Shown here one piece after another: positions 1 to 8,498 of a stretch of DNA of 47,409 nucleotides. This DNA comes from an uncultured Microscilla sp. Its GTDB lineage: Bacteria; Bacteroidota; Bacteroidia; Cytophagales; Microscillaceae. The notes beneath the pieces were generated by a model. The model did no database searches. It worked only from the letters and a program-made list of their open reading frames with translations, and was not told where the DNA came from. The stretch spans positions 1-47,409 of the forward strand of contig NZ_CANLRP010000049.1 in assembly GCF_947493425.1 (NCBI RefSeq). The letters run 5' to 3'. The position numbers and the translations under genes are program-made. Numbering within the stretch: position 1 is the stretch's first letter; every line of letters begins with the position of its first letter.

Positions 1-189
1 TCCTCCGAGAACAAGCTCGGAGCTGCGAGCCGAACTTGATTCGGGAACCTAATTAATGATTTTTAAACAAGCTCTTAAGCTTTGTGCATAAAAAAAACAA
101 ACGCGTGAGCCATCTACGACAGGCTAAAGGCTTTATTAAGAAAACCGCATTGAACTATCGTATATTGACTATTAAACTATTAAATAAAT
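1..189. other. 5' edge, intergenic, with REP-like palindrome
   Basis: No convincing gene. It opens with a 7-bp hairpin (CTCCGAG at 3-9, CTCGGAG at 16-22). This overlaps an imperfect inverted repeat, CAAGCTCGG at 12-20 and CCGAACTTG at 30-38, which recurs elsewhere in the window. The remainder is AT-rich and is presumably the leader of the gene starting at 190. Confidence 0.6.
12..38. repeat. REP-like palindrome, copy A
   Basis: CAAGCTCGG (12-20), 9-nt loop, CCGAACTTG (30-38): a 9-bp inverted repeat with one C/A mismatch. The same arms, loop length and following GATT occur at 8714-8740 in the opposite orientation. Partial copies lie at 6591-6603 and 24740-24774. This is a short interspersed palindromic family by direct comparison; its function is unknown. 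Confidence 0.6.
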
Positions 190-747
190 ATGGCATTAAC
201 TCCTACCAAACAAATACCCTTGGGCTTTGTTGCGCCCAATTTTACTTTGCCCGATACTGTATCAGGCAAAACAATGAGCCTTGAGCAGCTCAAGGCTGAC
301 AAGGCAACTGTAGTGATGTTTATTTGCAACCATTGCCCTTATGTAAAACACGTAAACGAGGCTTTGGTAGCACTGGCAAACGACTATATGCCCAAGGGTG
401 TATCTTTTGTGGCCATTAGCTCAAACGATGCTGAAGCGTACCCAGCCGATGGTCCGGAGCAAATGAAAACAGAAGCCGCTCGTTTAGGTTATCCTTTTCC
501 TTATTTGTATGACGAAACTCAGGAGGTGGCAAAAGCTTATACGGCAGAGTGTACACCTGATTTTAATATTTTTGACGGCAACCTGCGTTGTGTATACCGA
601 GGGCAGTTGGATGGTTCGCGTCCTGGAAGCAATGTACCTGTTACAGGCAAAGACATGCGCCAGGCCTTAGACGCTATTTTGGCGGGCAAACCAGTAAGCA
701 CCAGCCAAACCCCTAGTGTAGGCTGTAATATTAAGTGGAAGGGGTAA
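190..747 (+). CDS. Thioredoxin-like / AhpC-TSA family protein
   Basis: A 185-residue redoxin-fold protein. The N-terminal GFVAPNFTLPDTVSGK stretch is the usual opening of peroxiredoxin and thioredoxin-like (TlpA-type) proteins. The CNHC motif at residues 46-49 supplies a CxxC pair, followed by PYVKHVN as in the 'thioredoxin family protein' group. TPDF near residue 115 fits the cis-proline segment. There is no signal peptide or membrane segment, so it is probably cytoplasmic. The likely role is thiol-disulfide exchange or peroxide defence; the substrate cannot be read from the sequence. It sits alone, with an Rpn-type nuclease gene 88 bases downstream on the same strand. Confidence 0.85.
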   Translation: MALTPTKQIPLGFVAPNFTLPDTVSGKTMSLEQLKADKATVVMFICNHCPYVKHVNEALVALANDYMPKGVSFVAISSNDAEAYPADGPEQMKTEAARLGYPFPYLYDETQEVAKAYTAECTPDFNIFDGNLRCVYRGQLDGSRPGSNVPVTGKDMRQALDAILAGKPVSTSQTPSVGCNIKWKG

Positions 748-835
748 GCTTAACAAGGAAGTATCATTAGTGATATAAGGCAGGTGTGCCTAAAAAAGGC
801 TATTTTTGGAAACACTTGTTAAACTTGCTTTCAGT

Positions 836-1678
836 ATGGAGAAATTTATAAACCCTTTTACCGATTTTGGCTTTAAAAAGCTATTTGGTGAAGAACGCAA
901 TAAAGATTTGTTGATTGACTTTATCAATGAGTTGCTGCATGAAAGTATACATGTGCTGACTTATTTGACCAATGAAAGGTTGGCGCAGGACTCGGTAGCT
1001 GCTGCAAATACCTTGGTTGTATATTGTGAAAATGAACAAGACGAAAAGTTTATTGTGCAGCTTCAAAAAGTTCAGCAAGGCTCAAGAATAGACCGTAGCA
1101 TTTATTATACTACTTTTCCTGTTCAAGAGCAGGCAGAACCAGGGAAAAAATGGAACTTTGAATTAAAGGGGGTATATACCATTGCTCTGCTGGGCTTTGT
1201 CTTCGCCGAAAATGTCTCTACTTTTCACCACAAGGTGCAATTGGTAGATTTGGAAACCAACGAGGTGTTTAATAATAAGCTACAGCTTACTTACCTCGAA
1301 ATACCCAAATTTAGTAAACAAGAGCATGAGCTTGAGACGCATTATGATAAATGGATGTATATTTTTCAGAACTTGGGTAAGTTGCAAGAGCGTCCAGCGG
1401 CTTTACAAGAGAAAGTTTTTCAAAAACTACTGGATGCTGCCGAGATAGCTCACTTTGATAAGGAACAGCAAATTGCTTATCAGGATAGTTTGAAAAATTA
1501 CCGTGGTTGGGACAACGTGATTAATACTTCTCTTCAAAAGGGTATAGAACAAGGCAGGAAAGAGGGTATAGAACAGGGTTTGCACCAAACTGCTTTAAGA
1601 ATGAAAGAAAAAGGTTTTTCGCCACAAGACATAAGCGATGCCACTGGGTTAACTTTAGATCAGATTGAACATATATAA
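836..1678 (+). CDS. Rpn family recombination-promoting nuclease / PD-(D/E)XK transposase-like protein
   Basis: The opening MEKFINPFTDFGFKKLFG and the IDFINELL stretch are hallmarks of the Rpn/PDDEXK_2 family (TIGR01784-type), a PD-(D/E)XK nuclease fold. The C-terminal tail has the family's repeated KGIEQGRKEGIEQG pattern and ends in a helix-turn-helix-like segment (MKEKGFSPQDISDATGL). Length from this ATG is 280 residues, normal for the family. An upstream TTG at 806 would add ten residues; the ATG is preferred because MEKFINPF is the conserved family start. Rpn proteins stimulate RecA-independent recombination in E. coli, but many Bacteroidota copies are uncharacterised multi-copy genes. A 90-residue ORF follows after 9 bases. 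Confidence 0.85.
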   Translation: MEKFINPFTDFGFKKLFGEERNKDLLIDFINELLHESIHVLTYLTNERLAQDSVAAANTLVVYCENEQDEKFIVQLQKVQQGSRIDRSIYYTTFPVQEQAEPGKKWNFELKGVYTIALLGFVFAENVSTFHHKVQLVDLETNEVFNNKLQLTYLEIPKFSKQEHELETHYDKWMYIFQNLGKLQERPAALQEKVFQKLLDAAEIAHFDKEQQIAYQDSLKNYRGWDNVINTSLQKGIEQGRKEGIEQGLHQTALRMKEKGFSPQDISDATGLTLDQIEHI

Positions 1679-1687
1679 ACAAGTTGT

Positions 1688-1960
1688 ATGGAAGTTGAGG
1701 AAATAGTCAAAGAAATTACTACCAAACTTGAAGGGGTAAAAGCACCAGATAATTTGCCACCCTTTAACCTGGAAACTCAGGCAAATAGTGTACAGAAAAG
1801 TGTGTATTGGGTAGTGCATAACCATTATGACTTGGGACAGCCACTAGAGCCTTTGGTAACTTATGCTGCCAGAGCCAAACAACCGTTAGACAAGTTTTTG
1901 GAAGTGTTTCATCCCGATATTTTAGCGGCCTACAAACATGCTCAAACCCACGCTAAGTAG
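1688..1960 (+). CDS. Small hypothetical protein downstream of Rpn nuclease
   Basis: A 90-residue acidic, mostly helical protein with no motif I recognise. It starts 9 bases after the stop of the Rpn-type nuclease gene and is probably co-transcribed and translationally coupled to it. No signal peptide or membrane segment is visible. The tight spacing suggests a partner or regulator of the nuclease, but nothing in the protein itself shows that. Confidence 0.6.
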   Translation: MEVEEIVKEITTKLEGVKAPDNLPPFNLETQANSVQKSVYWVVHNHYDLGQPLEPLVTYAARAKQPLDKFLEVFHPDILAAYKHAQTHAK

Positions 1961-2029
1961 CCATACATAAACGACAAAGAGGCGGAGATATAATGCTAAG
2001 GAATGGTGTAAAAATAAAGTTCTATAGTA

Positions 2030-2064
2030 AGTAGCAGCAAGCAATCAGCTATAAGCTACAAGCA
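2030..2064. repeat. Degenerate heptanucleotide tandem repeat (AGC family)
   Basis: Five consecutive 7-mers can be read: AGTAGCA, GCAAGCA, ATCAGCT, ATAAGCT, ACAAGCA. The related heptads GTGAGCT, ATAGGCC, TCAAGCC, ACAAGCA occur at 17893-17920. The 7-base phase and the shared AGC core argue for one short tandem repeat family. Confidence 0.5.
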
Positions 2065-2268
2065 AAGATAACTCTCTCATAATATGACAGTTATACTTGC
2101 ATATTAGGTATATTTAATTTTGTCTTGGTACATAACGCCAAAATATTTTGTTGGCAGGAGAGGCAAAAAAACGCGGCATAGCAGCGCTACGACAAGTTTT
2201 TTTAACGAATTCTGTCAGCGAAAGATGACGTTAAAAATGTAAATTTATTTTGGTACCATTCCTAATAT

Positions 2269-2309
2269 AAACAAAGCCTGAAACTACAATGAATTTCAGG
2301 CTTTGTTTT
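2269..2309 (-). terminator. Rho-independent terminator of the lipoprotein gene
   Basis: A perfect 15-bp inverted repeat, AAACAAAGCCTGAAA (2269-2283) and TTTCAGGCTTTGTTT (2294-2308), with a 10-nt loop. It lies about 20 bases downstream of the minus-strand lipoprotein stop. The A/T-rich ends give a short U-run in either direction. Confidence 0.85.
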
Positions 2310-2330
2310 AGGTTTGCTCTACACAAATGT

Positions 2331-2843
2331 TTACAGTTTTTCATCGTAGCGAAATACACGAACTAACTCTCCTTTTTTGAGCTTGATCATTTTTTTGCTA
2401 TCAAGTTGCTCTATATCGTACTGGTCTTTGTAGTTTTCGTCTTCAGCCCCATCCATTTTTTTAATACCTTCTATCATCAACACATTGCCTATTACTTTGT
2501 AAGTGCCTGTGATGACTGGTACTGGAGTAATTTCTTCAAAGGTGCCATCTTCTTTGAAAGTAAACTGGCTCATGTTGGGCTTGTCGCCCCAAACCCCCAC
2601 CAGAAGTTTTTCTTTATCTGTATTTCTTGTTTCCGTTTTATTTCCATCGGTGGTATCGTCTGCTGTTTTAGTGCTGTTTTCTCCTGTCTTCTTTTCAGGT
2701 GTTTTGTTTTCGGTGTTAGCTGCAGTGTCCTGTGTGGTTTGGGTAGTATCACCTTCGCTGTTGTTGGCCTTGTCGCCCCCTCCACAAGCTTGTATACCAA
2801 ATGCTATCAAAGCGGCAAATAAAAATTTAGAAAATGTTTTCAT
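2331..2843 (-). CDS. Lipoprotein with Ser/Thr/Asp-rich linker and lipocalin-like domain
   Basis: A 170-residue protein with a lipoprotein signal peptide: a basic start, a hydrophobic core and the lipobox IQAC with the lipidated Cys at residue 20. GGG follows. Residues about 24-80 are a low-complexity Thr/Asp/Lys/Asn-rich tether. The C-terminal segment (about 80-170) has the pattern LVGVWGDKPNMSQFTFKEDG ... ITGTYKVIGNVLMIEG, typical of Bacteroidota lipocalin-like / DUF4923-type beta barrels. It is expected to be anchored in the outer membrane. No ligand is suggested by the sequence. It is monocistronic with its own terminator. Confidence 0.75.
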   Translation of the reverse strand: MKTFSKFLFAALIAFGIQACGGGDKANNSEGDTTQTTQDTAANTENKTPEKKTGENSTKTADDTTDGNKTETRNTDKEKLLVGVWGDKPNMSQFTFKEDGTFEEITPVPVITGTYKVIGNVLMIEGIKKMDGAEDENYKDQYDIEQLDSKKMIKLKKGELVRVFRYDEKL

Positions 2844-2993
2844 GTAGGTGTGTTATTTATAAAAAAATTGGATTTAGATTACTTCTCTCAAAAGTTAGTA
2901 AAATCTGTTTTAAACTTGTTATTTTGCCCTTAAATATTCACTTTTATTTCAGTTGACAAAGTCAGGACGAGTATCCTGTAAACTATAGATTTT

Positions 2994-3308
2994 ATGGCGA
3001 AAATTGTATACAATGTAACAATACTGATTGAAAATGATGTGCGCGAAGAGTGGCTCAACTGGATGCATGATTACCACGTGCCTGATGTAATGGCTACTGG
3101 CTGTTTTACTGAGAGCAAGTTAATGAAGGTATTGGTAGACGATCCTCAGGCTATAGCCACCACGTATGCTTGTCATTATGTGGCAAACAGTATGGAAGAC
3201 TACCAACGCTATGTAGACAATCACGCCGAAAAATTGCGCAAGGAAGCTGTAGACCGCTATGGCAACAAGATGAATGCTTTCCGTACCTTGTTGGAAGTGG
3301 TGGAGTAG
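2994..3308 (+). CDS. DUF4286 family protein
   Basis: A 104-residue protein matching the DUF4286 family as I recall it: MAKIVYNVTILIENDVREEW, then WLNWMHDYHVPDVMATGCF, a central YACHYVA strand and a terminal AEKLRKEAVDRYGNKMNAFRT helix. The pattern suggests a ferredoxin-like alpha/beta barrel (dimeric ABM-like) domain. Its function is not established. It is cytoplasmic with no signal peptide. It precedes polA by about 300 bases of repeat-containing DNA and is probably a separate transcript. Confidence 0.8.
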   Translation: MAKIVYNVTILIENDVREEWLNWMHDYHVPDVMATGCFTESKLMKVLVDDPQAIATTYACHYVANSMEDYQRYVDNHAEKLRKEAVDRYGNKMNAFRTLLEVVE

Positions 3309-3342
3309 GTGTCATTGATTGGTTGAAAGTAGTGGGGGCGCT

Positions 3343-3372
3343 TTAGTCCATAGTCGATGGTCGATAGTGGCT
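3343..3372. repeat. Degenerate AGTCCAT heptad repeat, forward
   Basis: Successive 7-mers AGTCCAT, AGTCGAT, GGTCGAT, AGTGGCT can be read. The same heptad appears inverted at 3566-3600 and forward again at 6493-6559, so polA is bracketed by this family. Confidence 0.5.
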
Positions 3373-3565
3373 GACGCACGCATGAAATCTCTACTAAGGA
3401 ACCGAGCTTCTAAGTCCTTAGATACCGATGCATATCGATGCTTTGTGAAGCTACGCCAGCATTGGACTTTTAACTAATAAATTCATAAGCCACTGAAAGT
3501 AAGCATACTATGGATTTGTTAGTTGCTTATGGAACAGGGTGTACCTAGTTCCTTGAACCTTGTCG

Positions 3566-3600
3566 GCGCTATGGACTGTCGACCAAAAAACTATTGACTA
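3566..3600. repeat. Degenerate AGTCCAT heptad repeat, inverted
   Basis: The reverse complement reads AGTCAAT, AGTTTTT, then GGTCGAC and AGTCCAT. It is the inverted counterpart of the forward heptads at 3343-3372, immediately before the polA start codon. Confidence 0.45.
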
Positions 3601-3612
3601 AAAAAAATACAC

Positions 3613-6480
3613 ATGAAAAAACTTTTTTTGTTAGACGCTATGGCTATGATCTATCGGGCGCATTTTGCTTTTAGCAAAAACCCCCGGATCAACTCTAAAG
3701 GAATGAACACCGGAGCGGTGCTTGGCTTTACTAACTCATTGGTAGAAGTATTACAAAAAGAAAATCCCACCCACATAGGCATTGCATTTGATACTGCTGA
3801 GCCCACCTTTAGACACATAGAATACAAAGAATACAAAGCCAACCGCGAAGAGCAACCCGAAGACATTACCAATGCCATACCTTATATATACAAAATGGTA
3901 GAGGCGTTTAAGATTCCGGCGCTAGTGTTGCCGGGCTATGAAGCTGACGACATTATAGGCACCATTGCCAAACGTGCTGCCCGCGAAGGTTTCGACGAGG
4001 TATACATGATGACCATTGACAAGGATTATGCGCAGTTGGTAGAAGACAAAATATTTTTGTACAAACCCTCATACATGGGCAATGGCATTGATATCTGGGA
4101 CGTAAACAAGGTGTTAGAAAAGTTTGACATTGAGCGGGTAGATCAGGTGATTGACTTTTTGGGCATGCAGGGCGATGCTGTAGACAATATTCCGGGTATA
4201 CCGGGCGTGGGTCCCAAAACTGCCGTGAAGTTTTTGAAGTCTTATGGCTCGGTAGAAGGCTTGCTGGAAAATACGGATAAACTGAAAGGTAAACAAAAAG
4301 AAAAGGTGGAAGCCAGCCGAGACCAGGCGTTGCTTTCGAAAAAACTTGCCACCATTAACATAGAAGTGCCCATAGACTTTAGCGAAGAAAACCTGAAGTA
4401 CGAATCGTTTGACAAAGACAAGGTAAAGGCTTTGTTTGAAGAGCTGGAGTTTAGAACGCTTACCAGGCGCTTGTTTAAAGAAGATGCACCTGCTGGTGCC
4501 GCCAAGAAAAAGACCAAGCGTAGCCCCAAAGTAGCTGCCAACCAAATGGGTTTGTTTGGCGATGGCACCCCCGCCGATGATAACCAAACCTTAGCCCCAA
4601 CTACCAACCTGGCAAATATTGGCAACACAGTACACCATTATTATGCTATAGATACCCCTGAAAAACGTGCCGAGCTGATTGCCCACCTGAAGCAACAAGA
4701 TGAGTTTTGTTTTGATACTGAAACTACGAGTTTGGTAGCTCAAGATGCCGAATTGGTAGGAATCGCCTTTGCTACTTATGCGGGTGAGGCGTACTATGTG
4801 CCTACGCCTGCCGACCAAAAAGAAGCCCAGGCAATTGTCGATGAGTTTAAAGAAGTATTTGAGGATGAGCGCATTGGAAAAATTGCCCAAAACCTGAAAT
4901 ACGATTTGGTAGTGCTCAAAAACTATGGGGTAACGCTCAAAGGTAAATTCTTTGATACCATGATTGCCCACTACTTGCTACAGCCCGACATGCGCCACAA
5001 TATGGATGTACTTGCCAAGAGTTACCTCAACTATGAGCCGGTAGAAATTACAAGCTTGATTGGCAAGAAAGGGAAGAAGCAAGGCAGCATGCGCGATGTG
5101 GCTATAGACAAAATAAAAGAGTATGCGGGCGAAGATGCCGACATTACTTTGCAATTGAAAGAAATTTTTGACGCTCAGATAAAGGCCCAGGATTTACGCC
5201 ACCCTGTCCCCGAAGATGGTAGCGAGAAGGTAACCCTAGAGAAGCTGCTCAACGAAGTAGAAACCCCTTTGATTGAGGTGCTTGCTACAGTAGAAACCAA
5301 TGGGGTAAAGTTGGACTCGGAGAGCTTGGCAAAATTGTCGAAAGAGCTTGCTAAAGAAGTGGTGGTACTGGAAGAAAAAATTTATAAAATTGCGGGTGAA
5401 GAGTTCAACATTGCCTCGCCTAAGCAATTGGGTGAAATCTTGTTTGGAAAATTACAGCTAGACCCCAAAGCCAAAAAAACCAAGTCGGGGCAGTATGCCA
5501 CAGGCGAAGAGATTTTGGTAAAGCTTGCCGACAAAAATGAGATTGTACAACACATCTTAGATTTTAGAGGCCTACAAAAGCTTAAGAACACTTATGTAGA
5601 TGCTTTGCCCGAATTGGTAAACGCCAAAACCGGGTTGATTCACACTTCTTATAATCAAGCCGTAGCCGCCACTGGACGTTTGAGCTCTACCAACCCCAAC
5701 TTGCAAAACATACCTATTCGTACTGCTCAAGGGCGTGAAGTGCGTCGTGCCTTTATTCCGCGCAGCGATGAATTTGTATTGTTGGCGGCAGATTATTCTC
5801 AAATTGAGTTGCGCATTATGGCAGAGTTTAGCCAGGATGCTACAATGATTGCGGCTTTCCAAAACGGTGAAGACATTCACGCTACTACCGCCAGCAAAAT
5901 ATACAAAGTGCCGCTCGACCAAGTAGACAGCGACATGCGACGCAAGGCAAAAACCGCCAACTTTGGGATTATTTATGGTATTTCGGCGCATGGGCTTTCT
6001 GAGCGCCTGAATATTCCACGCAAAGAAGCCGGCGAAATCATCAAAGCGTATTTTGAAGAATTCCCTGCGGTAAAGCAATATATGGACGATGTGATCAATA
6101 AGGCACGTAAGCAAGAGTATGTAGAAACCATACTAGGGCGCCGTCGTTATTTACGTAACATCAACTCGCGCAATGCAGTAGAGCGAGGCAACGCCGAACG
6201 CAACGCCATCAACGCCCCCATTCAGGGAAGCGCCGCCGACATGATCAAAATTGCGATGATTCGTTTGCACGAATTTCTCAAAAAAGAGAATCTCAAAAGC
6301 AAGATGATTTTACAAGTACACGATGAATTGGTGTTTGATGCGCATAAAGATGAGTTGGACATTTTGAAACCTGCCATCGAAGACTTGATGAAAAATGCTT
6401 TGTCTTCTATTAATCGCACCATGGCGGTGCCTATGGAGGTAGAAATAGGTGAGGGGCAGACTTGGCTGGAGGCGCATTAG
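3613..6480 (+). CDS. polA: DNA polymerase I
   Basis: A 955-residue full-length PolA with all three domains. The 5'-3' exonuclease (1-290) has YEADDIIGTIA, TIDKDYAQLV and the helix-hairpin-helix PGIPGVGPKTAVKFL. The 3'-5' proofreading domain (340-535) keeps its metal ligands: Asp368 and Glu370 in FDTETTSL, Asp431 in NLKYD, and Tyr504/Asp508 in YAGED. The polymerase domain has motif A (LAADYSQIELR, Asp727), motif B (Arg776, Lys780, Phe784, Tyr788) and motif C (QVHDELVFD, His903/Asp904). Phe at 784 corresponds to the Klenow position that disfavours dideoxynucleotides. A Lys/Pro-rich linker (293-340) joins the first two domains. The roles are Okazaki fragment processing and repair synthesis in the cytoplasm. 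It is a single gene, flanked by heptad repeats and followed by a terminator. Confidence 0.98.
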   Translation: MKKLFLLDAMAMIYRAHFAFSKNPRINSKGMNTGAVLGFTNSLVEVLQKENPTHIGIAFDTAEPTFRHIEYKEYKANREEQPEDITNAIPYIYKMVEAFKIPALVLPGYEADDIIGTIAKRAAREGFDEVYMMTIDKDYAQLVEDKIFLYKPSYMGNGIDIWDVNKVLEKFDIERVDQVIDFLGMQGDAVDNIPGIPGVGPKTAVKFLKSYGSVEGLLENTDKLKGKQKEKVEASRDQALLSKKLATINIEVPIDFSEENLKYESFDKDKVKALFEELEFRTLTRRLFKEDAPAGAAKKKTKRSPKVAANQMGLFGDGTPADDNQTLAPTTNLANIGNTVHHYYAIDTPEKRAELIAHLKQQDEFCFDTETTSLVAQDAELVGIAFATYAGEAYYVPTPADQKEAQAIVDEFKEVFEDERIGKIAQNLKYDLVVLKNYGVTLKGKFFDTMIAHYLLQPDMRHNMDVLAKSYLNYEPVEITSLIGKKGKKQGSMRDVAIDKIKEYAGEDADITLQLKEIFDAQIKAQDLRHPVPEDGSEKVTLEKLLNEVETPLIEVLATVETNGVKLDSESLAKLSKELAKEVVVLEEKIYKIAGEEFNIASPKQLGEILFGKLQLDPKAKKTKSGQYATGEEILVKLADKNEIVQHILDFRGLQKLKNTYVDALPELVNAKTGLIHTSYNQAVAATGRLSSTNPNLQNIPIRTAQGREVRRAFIPRSDEFVLLAADYSQIELRIMAEFSQDATMIAAFQNGEDIHATTASKIYKVPLDQVDSDMRRKAKTANFGIIYGISAHGLSERLNIPRKEAGEIIKAYFEEFPAVKQYMDDVINKARKQEYVETILGRRRYLRNINSRNAVERGNAERNAINAPIQGSAADMIKIAMIRLHEFLKKENLKSKMILQVHDELVFDAHKDELDILKPAIEDLMKNALSSINRTMAVPMEVEIGEGQTWLEAH

Positions 6481-6492
6481 ATGAGTGTTTTA

Positions 6493-6559
6493 GTCAATAG
6501 TTGGGAGTCCGTAGATTTTAACAATAGTCCATAGTATTTAGTCCATAGCCCATAGCTGA
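6493..6559. repeat. Degenerate AGTCCAT heptad repeat downstream of polA
   Basis: Readable 7-mers include AGTCAAT, AGTTGGG, AGTCCGT, then after a gap AGTCCAT, AGTATTT, AGTCCAT, AGCCCAT. The 7-base phase holds through most of the stretch. This is the same family as the two arrays upstream of polA. Confidence 0.5.
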
Positions 6560-6668
6560 TTCGAGTAAATGTTTACCTTATTAAGCCCTGTAAACCGAAC
6601 TTGTGAGCTCAACGAATTTAATCAGTAGTCAACTTTGGCTAAAATCACTGCGGAGTATTGTTTTAAAG

Positions 6669-6703
6669 AAACCGCTACTTATAATAATGGGTAGCGGTTT
6701 TTT
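6669..6703 (+). terminator. Rho-independent terminator, probably of polA
   Basis: AAACCGCTAC (6669-6678) and GTAGCGGTTT (6691-6700) form a perfect 10-bp stem with a 12-nt loop, followed by a T-run on the plus strand. It lies about 190 bases past the polA stop. Confidence 0.8.
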
Positions 6704-6869
6704 GCTAATTATTAGTGAAAAAGATTAAAAACAAGATTCATAGTCTATAATATTTTGCAAAATGGTTCGAGTAGTTCTTTATAGGGGTAAGACCTTGTAC
6801 TTGCCTGTGTAATCACAAACTTTCCATTATTTACAGGTACAGTGATCAATAGAAACTAATACTTGTTTC

Positions 6870-7490
6870 TTAAATTTCTGCTAAACAAACACTAGAGTCA
6901 GTATTAATAGCATAAAGATGGGATTTACTACCATCTGAGGAAATTGTAAGGGATTTGAATGCAATGTTTGTGTGGATGCTTTGTATTCCAAGTCCAGGTT
7001 GATTAAACTCAAATTCTCCAAGGTTATGCTCTGTGCCAATAACATAAATTTTATTCGGACTTCCTGGGTTGAAAGCAATCCAAGCTACGGCCCAGATTAG
7101 CAGCTCTTTTTGATCTTCCCAGGCGTTTCCGTTCCATTTTGCGACAATGTGATTATTAGTCACACACCACATGTTATTATTGTCATCAAAAGCAATCATT
7201 TTCAAATTCTTCCCATACTCTGCTGGACTATCCCATCCTGTTCCATTCCACTTTCCAATATTGGACTCTGTACCTACACACCACAGGGTGCCTTTTGTGT
7301 CAACTGTGAGCATTTTTAATCTCCAATTACCTTTTAATATTTTATCCCCCCAAGGTTGAAAAGCAAGGTTGTTCATGGTGCTAACAGTATTATCTGCTCC
7401 AACTCCATACCACCTGTTTTCAGTTTTATTAAAAACAATTGAGTTTAAAATCCAGTCGCTAATTTTTCCGAAAGTTTGAAAGTTAATCAT
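6870..7490 (-). CDS. Tectonin / tachylectin-like beta-propeller protein
   Basis: A 206-residue protein made of about five repeats of roughly 40 residues. Each has a W-x-V-G/T-x-x-N core followed by a WNG turn, for example LWCVGTESNIGKWNG and MWCVTNNHIVAKWNG. This pattern fits tectonin or tachylectin-2-like small beta-propellers, which often bind carbohydrates. No signal peptide is visible, so it should be cytoplasmic unless exported by a non-Sec route. It lies between polA and an AraC-type gene, which sit on the other strand. The fold is inferred from repeat spacing and the ligand is unknown. Confidence 0.6.
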   Translation of the reverse strand: MINFQTFGKISDWILNSIVFNKTENRWYGVGADNTVSTMNNLAFQPWGDKILKGNWRLKMLTVDTKGTLWCVGTESNIGKWNGTGWDSPAEYGKNLKMIAFDDNNNMWCVTNNHIVAKWNGNAWEDQKELLIWAVAWIAFNPGSPNKIYVIGTEHNLGEFEFNQPGLGIQSIHTNIAFKSLTISSDGSKSHLYAINTDSSVCLAEI

Positions 7491-7751
7491 TATTTAATAT
7501 GATTTAAATTTTACCTACTCTGTTTAAGGTTTTTCGGCACCCACCTGTTGCATCATCAAACATCTCTAGGATTCTCCATTTCTATTTTCTCAAAAAAGAC
7601 AACTTCTTTCTGAAACGGGACATACTGCCCTTATCTCCGCAAAAACCCTGATTTTATAAATATCCCCATTTACCCCTATGGTATTAGATAGGTGTATCTA
7701 AGAACTTTACTGACAGCGATTATTATATTACAAACTATTTAAACACGAGCA

Positions 7752-8498
7752 ATGACAGCAAATCCGTTTATTCTTATTGTGGGCGAAGCTGTGGCAAGCC
7801 CCTGCGAGCTATCAAAATTGAGAATGTGCCAACCCAACCTATTGTACTTTGCCCCTGCCGAAGTGTCACCCGATCAAGAAAAATTTATGAAAGTGGCAAT
7901 AAAAATGGCGTTTACTCCTGCCGAGTGGCGAGCTTGTCAAGAAGCAAAAAATCAATCCCTTCGCAATCCTCAACTCATGGTAATTGTACAACCTTTAGTG
8001 GGTGAGCTCACCAACATCTTGTCGTTTCAGCAAACCAGCTACCACTCCGGAACTCAGAAAAAAAGTTTGTTAGAGAAGTTGAACAACATAGAGCGTACCT
8101 TGGGCAATTGCCTTCAGGCAAATCAACAATCCCCTCTCTTGGTGCAGGCAATTGTGGGCAAACAAGTGGGGCAAAAAGACCAATCTTGGGTGCAAAAACT
8201 GGAACAAGTAGTAGTAGAACATCTTCTCCAAGCCCCCCTCAAAGTAGAAGAGCTTGCCAATATGGCTTGCCTGAGCAAACGCCAATTCACTCGCCGTATC
8301 AAAGAAGCCCTAGGAGTATCGCCTGCCCAGTTTATCCGTGAAATACAGCTACAACTTGCTTGGCAGACGCTTGAAAGTGGGGGTGCCGAGTCAGTCATCC
8401 AAGCTGCCTTGGGTACAGGTTTCGAACACGCCAGCACCTTTTCTACCTTGTTCAAGCAACGTTTTGGGTGCTCGCCTCGGCAGTACTTACGTCAGTAA
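7752..8498 (+). CDS. AraC family transcriptional regulator
   Basis: A 248-residue protein whose C-terminal ~105 residues form an AraC/XylS DNA-binding domain with two helix-turn-helix units: KVEELANMACLSKRQFTRRI, then SVIQAALGTGFEHASTFSTL and FKQRFGCSPRQYLRQ. The lead-in DQSWVQKLEQVVVEHL resembles the output segment of Bacteroidota hybrid two-component regulators. The N-terminal ~140 residues match no sensor domain I know and contain no receiver aspartate motif. It could be a stand-alone regulator or a derivative of a hybrid two-component protein. Neighbouring kinase debris and a response regulator downstream make the second reading possible. Its target genes cannot be read from the window. 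Confidence 0.75.
   Translation: MTANPFILIVGEAVASPCELSKLRMCQPNLLYFAPAEVSPDQEKFMKVAIKMAFTPAEWRACQEAKNQSLRNPQLMVIVQPLVGELTNILSFQQTSYHSGTQKKSLLEKLNNIERTLGNCLQANQQSPLLVQAIVGKQVGQKDQSWVQKLEQVVVEHLLQAPLKVEELANMACLSKRQFTRRIKEALGVSPAQFIREIQLQLAWQTLESGGAESVIQAALGTGFEHASTFSTLFKQRFGCSPRQYLRQ

Larger units (their letters stand above)
1961..2330. other. Intergenic region with degenerate heptad repeat and terminator
   Basis: There is no gene here. It contains a degenerate 7-bp tandem repeat of the form NNAAGCN (2030-2064), an AT-rich stretch, and a strong hairpin terminator (2269-2309) for the lipoprotein gene on the minus strand. Confidence 0.6.
3309..3612. other. Intergenic region with inverted heptad repeats upstream of polA
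   Basis: There is no gene. Forward heptads AGTCCAT, AGTCGAT, GGTCGAT lie at about 3343-3366. The reverse-oriented version lies at about 3566-3600; on the complement it reads AGTCAAT ... AGTCCAT. Between them is a palindromic motif, TACCGAT-gcat-ATCGATG (3423-3440), related to 23744-23761. Confidence 0.5.
6481..6869. other. Intergenic region downstream of polA
   Basis: There is no gene. It contains forward AGTCCAT-type heptads (6493-6559), a half-copy of the REP-like palindrome (TAAACCGAACTTG at 6591-6603), and the probable polA terminator (6669-6703). The rest is AT-rich. Confidence 0.6.
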
